The position numbers were made by a program, and so were the translations under genes. From positions 1 through 10,880 of the forward strand of contig CAKSBC010000028.1 in assembly GCA_934438085.1 (NCBI GenBank): a stretch of DNA of 10,880 bases, read 5' to 3'. Positions 6,779-10,880 of the stretch are shown here, piece after piece. The notes under the pieces are model-generated. The model ran no database searches. It worked only from the letters and a program-made list of their open reading frames with translations, and was not told where the DNA came from. This DNA is from an uncultured Lachnospiraceae bacterium. GTDB lineage: Bacteria > Bacillota > Clostridia > Lachnospirales > Lachnospiraceae. Numbering within the stretch: the stretch's first letter is position 1; every line of letters begins with the position of its first letter.

Positions 6779-7383
6779 CAGCTCCTGTAGGCCTTCATGA
6801 TAGCGTCAAAAAGATCATCATAGCTGTCAAATGCAGGAAGATCAGGTCTTTCAGCCTTAAGCTTAGGTGCCGCATTGAAGAGGAATCCAGCTTTAGATGC
6901 ATCGATCATTCCGACGTCATTATAGCTGTCACCGCAGGCAATAGTATCAAAGCCCATGGACTGAAGAGCTCTTACAGTAGTATACTTACTGTTTTCGCAG
7001 CGCATCTTGAAGCCTGTGATTTCTCCGTTTGGAGCAACCTCAAGTGTATTACAGAATATAGCAGGGTAGTCAAGCTTCTTCATAAGCGGCATTGCAAACT
7101 GCTCAAAGGTATCGCTTAAGATAATTACCTGTGCTTCTGCTCTTAATCTGTCAAGAAACTCCTTTGCACCAGGAAGCGGATCAAGAGTTGCTATCACATC
7201 CTGAATCTCCTTAAGGCCGAGTCCGTTCTCCTTAAGTACCTGTATACGAAATCTCATAAGCTTAGCATAGTCAGGCTCATCACGAGTAGTCTTTTTAAGC
7301 TCAGGCAAGTTGGTTACTCTTGCAAAATTTACCCATATCTCAGGCTCAAGAACGCCTTCCATATCAAGACAAACTATATTCAT
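6778..7383 (-). CDS. thrH: ThrH-type phosphoserine phosphatase / homoserine phosphotransferase
   Basis: HAD-superfamily enzyme that hydrolyses phosphoserine and, as shown for Pseudomonas ThrH, can pass the phosphate to homoserine, linking serine and threonine synthesis. The 201-aa length matches the family. Motif I is DMEGVL with nucleophile D7 and E9 in place of the usual second Asp, the hallmark of ThrH/SerB-like enzymes. Motif II is S90-D91-T, motif III K133, and motif IV GDSYND (151-156) with D152 and D156 for Mg2+. It starts after a very strong site, GGGAGG with 8 nt spacing. It follows the radical SAM gene by 79 nt and overlaps the CPBP gene by one base. A weak own promoter (TTGATA, about 18 nt, TCTAAA) may lie in the gap. 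The homoserine activity is inferred from the family. Confidence 0.9.
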   Translation of the reverse strand: MNIVCLDMEGVLEPEIWVNFARVTNLPELKKTTRDEPDYAKLMRFRIQVLKENGLGLKEIQDVIATLDPLPGAKEFLDRLRAEAQVIILSDTFEQFAMPLMKKLDYPAIFCNTLEVAPNGEITGFKMRCENSKYTTVRALQSMGFDTIACGDSYNDVGMIDASKAGFLFNAAPKLKAERPDLPAFDSYDDLFDAIMKAYRS

Positions 7384-7451
7384 TATTATTTCCTCCCTTA
7401 AAACTTATTTCATTATTTAGATTAAAGAGATATCTGCTGTATCAAATAATC

Positions 7452-7470
7452 GCTTTTAAATTTTAAAAGC
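7452..7470. repeat. Perfect 19-bp palindrome over the radical SAM stop codon
   Basis: The minus strand reads GCTTTTAAAATTTAAAAGC, two 9-bp arms around one central base, and it contains the TAA stop (7463-7465) of the radical SAM gene. Folding would give a hairpin, but no T-run follows, so it is at best a weak terminator or pause between this gene and thrH. It could be an operator or simply the result of AT-rich composition. Confidence 0.6.
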
Positions 7471-8338
7471 TTCTCATCCATTCAGGTCTGAGCTTCAGCT
7501 TTCCGCTCAATGCGGCATCCAGCTTATCAAGCATTGCCTGCTTATCCTCATTAAAGGTTCCAGCGAGTGTAAGATAGTTTGATGCGTGATTCATTCTGAA
7601 AACGCAGCCCGAACAATCCATTCGTGCTATAAGCTCTCTGGTCTCCATAAGCACTTCTGTGGAATCAAGAAGTTCGAATTCTCCGTCCTTGACCCACTTT
7701 TCAAGCGGTGTTCCCTCATGTATCTCAAGTGTAAGCACACCTACATAATCAGGATTCATTGCTGAAAGAGCCTTTGCTGTGCCATCTACATGCTCCTTGC
7801 TAAGCTTCTTTCCTCCAAGTCCGGCAATAGCAGTTACGGAAAGCTGTATGCCTGCGAGCTTTGCCTTAAGTCCTCCCTCAACTATCTGCTCCGATGTAAA
7901 GCCCTTTGTCATAAGCTTAAGAACTTCATCGCTTCCGGATTCAAGTCCGAGATAAACCATAGTAAGTCCGTGCTCTCTTAGCTTTTTAAGATCCTCCTCA
8001 CTCTTAAGCAGAAGGCTTCCCGGTGACGCATATGAGGTAACTCTCTCACAAACCGGATATAGCTCATAACAGGCATCAAGAATAGCGATAAGGTCATCGG
8101 TTTTTCTGATGAGCGCATCGCCGTCAGCAAGGAATATCCTCTTGGCCTTGTGTGAATATCCGGCCTCCGAAACTTCCTTGAGATCCTTTAAAACATCCTC
8201 CAACGGTCTGTTATAGAAACGCTTTTCCTTATACATTGTGCAGAAAGCGCAGGTATTATGGCTGCATCCCAATGTTGCCTGTATTATAAGACTGTATGCC
8301 TCACTCGGCGGTCTGTAAACATCTCCGTAGTACTGCAT
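7463..8338 (-). CDS. Radical SAM protein with CX4CX2C cluster motif
   Basis: A radical SAM enzyme of 291 aa (Elp3/MiaB-like TIM-barrel fold, COG1032-related); the substrate is unknown. The cluster motif lies near the N-terminus at C25, C30 and C33 (GCSHNTCAFCTMYK), spaced CX4CX2C rather than the canonical CX3CX2C. This spacing belongs to a recognisable family of short Firmicute proteins beginning with a YRPPSEAYSLIIQ-type leader. Further barrel motifs are FLADGDAL (69-76), TSYASPGSLL (101-110) and the SAM-site YLGLESGSDEVL (129-140). Two extra cysteines, C242 and C245 in DCSGCVFRMNH, are conserved-looking and may bind a metal or act in catalysis. GGAGG lies 6-7 nt before the ATG. It is the first gene after its promoter and probably starts a unit with thrH and the CPBP gene. 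Confidence 0.88.
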   Translation of the reverse strand: MQYYGDVYRPPSEAYSLIIQATLGCSHNTCAFCTMYKEKRFYNRPLEDVLKDLKEVSEAGYSHKAKRIFLADGDALIRKTDDLIAILDACYELYPVCERVTSYASPGSLLLKSEEDLKKLREHGLTMVYLGLESGSDEVLKLMTKGFTSEQIVEGGLKAKLAGIQLSVTAIAGLGGKKLSKEHVDGTAKALSAMNPDYVGVLTLEIHEGTPLEKWVKDGEFELLDSTEVLMETRELIARMDCSGCVFRMNHASNYLTLAGTFNEDKQAMLDKLDAALSGKLKLRPEWMRSF

Positions 8339-8355
8339 TATTATCCTCCGAAATT

Positions 8356-8385
8356 AGTATATCTTTGCCCTATGCTTTATGTAAA
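8356..8385 (-). promoter_or_regulatory. Sigma-A promoter of the radical SAM-thrH-CPBP unit
   Basis: On the minus strand TTTACA (8380-8385) and TATACT (8356-8361) are separated by 18 nt. Transcription would start about 10 nt before the Shine-Dalgarno, giving a very short leader. The stretch from here to the DUF362 terminator (8386-8477) shows no gene and no further signal. Confidence 0.55.
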
Positions 8386-8477
8386 TGTCTTAACACCTAT
8401 TCCATGGCATGTCAGCATTTACTGCATCTTAGGCTTCTATTCATTAGCTTTTATAATATATATGATGATTGAATATA

Positions 8478-8515
8478 ATAAAAAGACTGCTTTGAATATA
8501 ATTCAAAACAGCCTT
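8478..8515 (-). terminator. Intrinsic terminator after the DUF362 gene
   Basis: The minus-strand RNA forms a 14-bp stem (8502-8515 with 8483-8496, two G-U pairs) around the 5-nt loop TTATA, followed by TTTTTATTAT. It lies about 70 nt after the DUF362 stop codon and separates that gene from the radical SAM promoter. Confidence 0.85.
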
Positions 8516-8586
8516 ATTTTCAAGGAATATTTATTAATGTTGCTTATGCTTACGCACTTGCATGAACTTTAATACATTTGCAAAAA

Positions 8587-9585
8587 TCACGCCTTAAACG
8601 GCACTACATCCTTTACAGCCTCTGAAGTGCTAATCTCCTTATCATCGTGATCAATGTCTAAAAGGCGATATTTATCATTTCCCATTCCAAGCTCCTTCAT
8701 GTAGCTAAGCTGCCTGTGACCATGGCGGGTCTCCATTCGCTCTACGAGATCATGCTTATCTTCAGGCTTAAGCGCATAAACAAGATCTACCGATGCCTGA
8801 TCAACTGCTAAAAGGTCGGTCGAAGCAACGATACCGATATTAGGTGTTACTACCGGAGCAGCTGCGAGACCTTCGCAGTCACAGGAAACAGACATATTTC
8901 TGAGAACATTTATATAAACAATATGTCCTTTGAAATGATCTGCCACTGATTTGGTGGATTCGCAGATCCTCTCCATAAGCTCTTCTTTATTAATGCCCCA
9001 CAGATTGTCAGAGCCTTCCTCCGTATGGATCATACCCTTTCCGATACGTCCGTCGGCACAGCCTATGCCGATATTTTTATTGGAGCCGCCGAAGCCGCCC
9101 ATAGTATGTCCCTTAAAATGAGTAAGCGCCAGGAATGAATCATAATTTACAAGATTCTTTCCGACTGACATCTCAGTGAACCATTTTCCGTCCTTGACCG
9201 GAAGCATGCAGGTTCCATCCTCGTCTATTATATCCACAGGGCAGAAGGTCCAGCCGTTGACCTTTAAGGTCTCTCTGTGCTGATCAGTTTCGTATCTGTC
9301 TCCCTCATAGTAGGTATTTGTCTCTATCAGTACTCCGTTCTTAATATCATTTGTCATGAGTTCTTTGACCCATTCGCTCGGAATGATATTCGGTCCGTGC
9401 TGCTCACCTGTGTGTATCTTTACGGCAACCTTCCCGGTAAGTGACTTATTGACCTTTGCAAATATCCTGCGGAGGCCTTCTGCAGAAAGATCCGATGTGA
9501 AGAAAACATCTGATATGTTTCCGGTTCTTTCATTGAATGGTATATATTTTTCTCCACCCTTGCCTGCTGTTTTGATCTTTTCCAT
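8587..9585 (-). CDS. DUF362 domain-containing protein
   Basis: A 332-aa cytoplasmic protein of the DUF362 family, whose biochemical function is not established. Family hallmarks are the block THFKGHTMGGFGGSNKNIGIGC (split here as THFKGHTMGGF and GGSNKNIGIGC, about residues 160-181), VYINVLRNMSVSCDCEG (about 229-245) and the C-terminal APVVTPNIGIVAS and DLLAVDQASVDLV. Larger relatives carry a C-terminal 2[4Fe-4S] ferredoxin domain; this one has none, only scattered cysteines (SCDCEG). The start is set at the ATG at 9583-9585 because AAAGGAG (9594-9600) lies 8 nt upstream. The reading frame continues eight codons further to a TTG (9607-9609), which has no such site. It stands alone: a terminator follows and no clear promoter can be named upstream. 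Confidence 0.88.
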   Translation of the reverse strand: MEKIKTAGKGGEKYIPFNERTGNISDVFFTSDLSAEGLRRIFAKVNKSLTGKVAVKIHTGEQHGPNIIPSEWVKELMTNDIKNGVLIETNTYYEGDRYETDQHRETLKVNGWTFCPVDIIDEDGTCMLPVKDGKWFTEMSVGKNLVNYDSFLALTHFKGHTMGGFGGSNKNIGIGCADGRIGKGMIHTEEGSDNLWGINKEELMERICESTKSVADHFKGHIVYINVLRNMSVSCDCEGLAAAPVVTPNIGIVASTDLLAVDQASVDLVYALKPEDKHDLVERMETRHGHRQLSYMKELGMGNDKYRLLDIDHDDKEISTSEAVKDVVPFKA

Positions 9586-9593
9586 TGTTTGGG

Positions 9594-9600
9594 CTCCTTT
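9594..9600 (-). promoter_or_regulatory. Ribosome binding site deciding the DUF362 start
   Basis: AAAGGAG on the minus strand with an 8-nt spacer to the ATG at 9585. It lies inside the longer TTG-initiated frame, which argues that the eight extra codons are not translated. Confidence 0.8.
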
Positions 9601-9740
9601 CTGCCACAAGCTATTTTAAAATTTCGATTGAGATTTTACCTGTTTTAAGAGATTTAATAATGGTTATATTTTGTTATTAAATTCTCCGTAAACCCTTGAA
9701 AACCCTGGATTTATCGCAGGTGAGCTTTCCCTTATTGTTT

Positions 9741-9799
9741 CCCTTGTGTTATATCGTCCCATCAGTGTTTACGAACTCTGATAGGGGCAAATACAAGGG
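9741..9799. repeat. Nested inverted repeat
   Basis: An outer pair, CCCTTGT (9741-9747) and ACAAGGG (9793-9799), encloses an inner stem, CCCATCAG (9758-9765) with CTGAT (9778-9782), a bulged A and GGG (9784-9786), around a 12-nt loop. It covers the end of the possible remnant frame. It lacks a T-run and so is not a plain terminator. It could be a structured RNA or a recombination-type site; neither is shown. Confidence 0.45.
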
Positions 9800-10019
9800 C
9801 AAGAAAAATCTATAAAACAGTATAACACAAAATAAAAGTGACATGGTGAACTGATTAAAACGCTTCTGATTTTTATAACTGGTGATTGATTGAATGATAA
9901 GGAGATAAGATACGATGAGAACAATATTTGCAAAATACAATCCACAATGCAACAGTATTGATGTTTACATCTCTGCTGGCTATATGCTTCGCATTGACTG
10001 TTAGGAAGCAGAATAGAAT
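9749..10019 (-). pseudogene. Possible frameshifted remnant of a small membrane protein
   Basis: Two overlapping minus-strand frames each look protein-like over part of their length. The first is open from 10019 to 9873 and begins ILFCFLTVNAKHIASRDV, ending usefully near ALWIVF. The second is open from 9964 to 9749 and reads FANIVLIVSYLLIIQ then MSLLFCVILFYRFF, two hydrophobic segments joined by a basic linker (SYKNQKRFNQF). Joining them near 9930 would give a small protein with about three membrane segments. The second frame alone has only a TTG start at 9952 and no Shine-Dalgarno; the first lacks any start. I do not recognise the family. AT-rich noise easily yields hydrophobic frames, so this is weak. 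Confidence 0.25.
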
Positions 10020-10067
10020 TTAAATACTACACCCGGATCCTATCTAAATATTAGGGCATTTCAAGAA

Positions 10068-10099
10068 AAGCAGGAACTCTTCAAAGGAGTTTCCTGCTT
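10068..10099 (-). terminator. Hairpin terminator of the methyltransferase gene
   Basis: The arms 10068-10079 and 10087-10099 pair over 12 bp with one bulged base and a 7-nt loop. The stem begins 13 nt after the stop codon. The minus-strand T-run after it is interrupted (TTTTCTT), while the plus strand has ATTTTTATT, so it may terminate in both directions. Confidence 0.75.
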
Positions 10100-10112
10100 A
10101 TTTTTATTACCA

Positions 10113-10874
10113 TTATTTTTTTACACCAATTAGTAATAGCCATCTATGATCAAACATGATTTGTGAATCTTTATTATATGGTGAAAAACCGGTTTTTTTA
10201 CCGCCTTCCAATTCAGCTTTCATCAAATTCGTTATCTCTTTTTGCACATCTTCCGAAGTATCAGTCAGTTCCATCCAGCTTTTTAGATTCACCGGCACCA
10301 GAGTAGTTTCTTCGCATTGCAGTGCAAAATCTTTCTTGAACATTTCTTCAAATTCTTTCCTGCTGAGGATCCTGGTATGAGAAGGATCACGCATATTTTC
10401 AATCTTATCATCAATTTCCCGTAAAGGCTCCTCGGCAGCTTCCATATCCCAGACCACCATCTTTCCCCCTTTTTTCAGAACACGTTTCATCTCTTCAAAA
10501 GGTTTCTCTGGATTGTCAAAATGATGGAAAGAAAGCCTTGTGATCACCAGGTCAAAGGTTTCGGGTTCGTATGGAAGTTTTTCGGCATTACCACTTTGAA
10601 AGTAAATATTTTCTATATGACTTTCTTCGGCAAGTCTGATTCCCTGTGCCAGCATTTCTTCCGTCATATCCAGACAGGTAATATCCTTTACATAAGGAGC
10701 CAGAGCCCTGCCACAAACACAGGTCCCGGCAGCTACTTCTAATGCATGTTCTTCTCCTGTTGCTGCGATTTTCCGAATCAGATAGTCTGTATATTCCACT
10801 TTTGACATATGATATGCTGCAAATTTTTCAGCCTGTTTTTTGAATGACTGTCTGACTATATCATTATGATTCAT
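10113..10874 (-). CDS. Class I SAM-dependent methyltransferase (UbiE/Methyltransf_11-like)
   Basis: A 253-aa soluble methyltransferase with the usual Rossmann motifs in order: motif I ALEVAAGTCVCGRALA (44-59), acidic post-I CLDMT (67-71), NAEKLPYEPETFDLVITRL (96-114) covering motif II, FHHFDNPEKPFEEMKRVLKK (116-135), and GGKMVVWD (136-143). Motif I is VAAGTCVCG rather than the common V-C-GTG-G form, with a cysteine pair in the glycine loop. The substrate cannot be told; this family includes quinone, sterol and small-molecule methyltransferases. The start MNHNDIVRQSFKKQAEKF matches the usual N-terminus of such proteins, so the gene is probably complete, but only six bases lie upstream and no ribosome site can be checked. 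It ends 13 nt before a hairpin terminator and is separated from DUF362 by the gene-poor stretch, so its transcription is independent. Confidence 0.9.
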   Translation of the reverse strand: MNHNDIVRQSFKKQAEKFAAYHMSKVEYTDYLIRKIAATGEEHALEVAAGTCVCGRALAPYVKDITCLDMTEEMLAQGIRLAEESHIENIYFQSGNAEKLPYEPETFDLVITRLSFHHFDNPEKPFEEMKRVLKKGGKMVVWDMEAAEEPLREIDDKIENMRDPSHTRILSRKEFEEMFKKDFALQCEETTLVPVNLKSWMELTDTSEDVQKEITNLMKAELEGGKKTGFSPYNKDSQIMFDHRWLLLIGVKK

Positions 10875-10880
10875 TTCAAA

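Larger units (their letters stand above)
9601..10112. other. About 500 bp without a confident gene
   Basis: Between the DUF362 ribosome site and the methyltransferase stop no frame looks like a complete gene. The stretch holds a possible frameshifted membrane-protein remnant (9749-10019), a nested inverted repeat (9741-9799), short AAGGGAAA and AGGGTTT direct repeats on the minus strand (about 9690-9750), and the methyltransferase terminator (10068-10099). The DUF362 promoter should lie at 9610-9720, but no pair of hexamers stands out in this AT-rich run. Confidence 0.6.

Noticed and set aside
8258..8572. Plus-strand open frame of 104 codons running through the radical SAM promoter and DUF362 terminator
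   Set aside because: It overlaps the start of the radical SAM gene, the promoter and the terminator, and has no ribosome site.

Overview
The window is a moderately AT-rich stretch of a Gram-positive anaerobe chromosome, most probably a rumen or gut Lachnospiraceae (Butyrivibrio/Roseburia-like). Four things point there: strong purine-rich Shine-Dalgarno sites before most genes, an NfnAB-type transhydrogenase pair typical of anaerobic clostridia, a Lachnospiraceae-style N-terminally extended RsmH, and a CX4CX2C radical SAM protein. The family assignment is inference from recalled protein families, not a database search. Nine confident genes and one possible gene remnant all lie on the minus strand, so transcription runs from high to low coordinates. 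No CRISPR, rRNA, tRNA or intact mobile element is visible.

Right to left: a class I SAM methyltransferase (10113-10874) ends in a strong hairpin terminator. About 500 bp without a confident gene follows (9586-10112); it holds a possible frameshifted membrane-protein remnant and a nested inverted repeat. A DUF362 protein (8587-9585, start corrected from an upstream TTG) ends in a second good terminator. A promoter then drives a probable unit of radical SAM protein, ThrH-type phosphatase and CPBP membrane protease; the last two share one base (TGATG). Next comes a promoter and the two-gene nfnA-nfnB operon (FAD/[2Fe-2S] subunit, then the GltD-like subunit). Its 3' untranslated region carries a 9-bp tandem array before a terminator. 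A further promoter drives a Na/Pi cotransporter with a PhoU domain, followed 22 nt later by a divergent rsmH. The left edge carries two tandem sigma-A promoters reading out of the window.

Most genes are housekeeping: redox balancing between NADH, NADPH and ferredoxin (Nfn), phosphate or anion transport, ribosome modification and amino-acid phosphate metabolism. I see no convincing new defence or mobile system. The unexplained signals are non-coding: the 9-bp array after nfnB, the mini-uORF/hairpin between the Shine-Dalgarno and the start of the Na/Pi transporter, the structured 9741-9799 element, and the twin TTGACA promoters at the left end.
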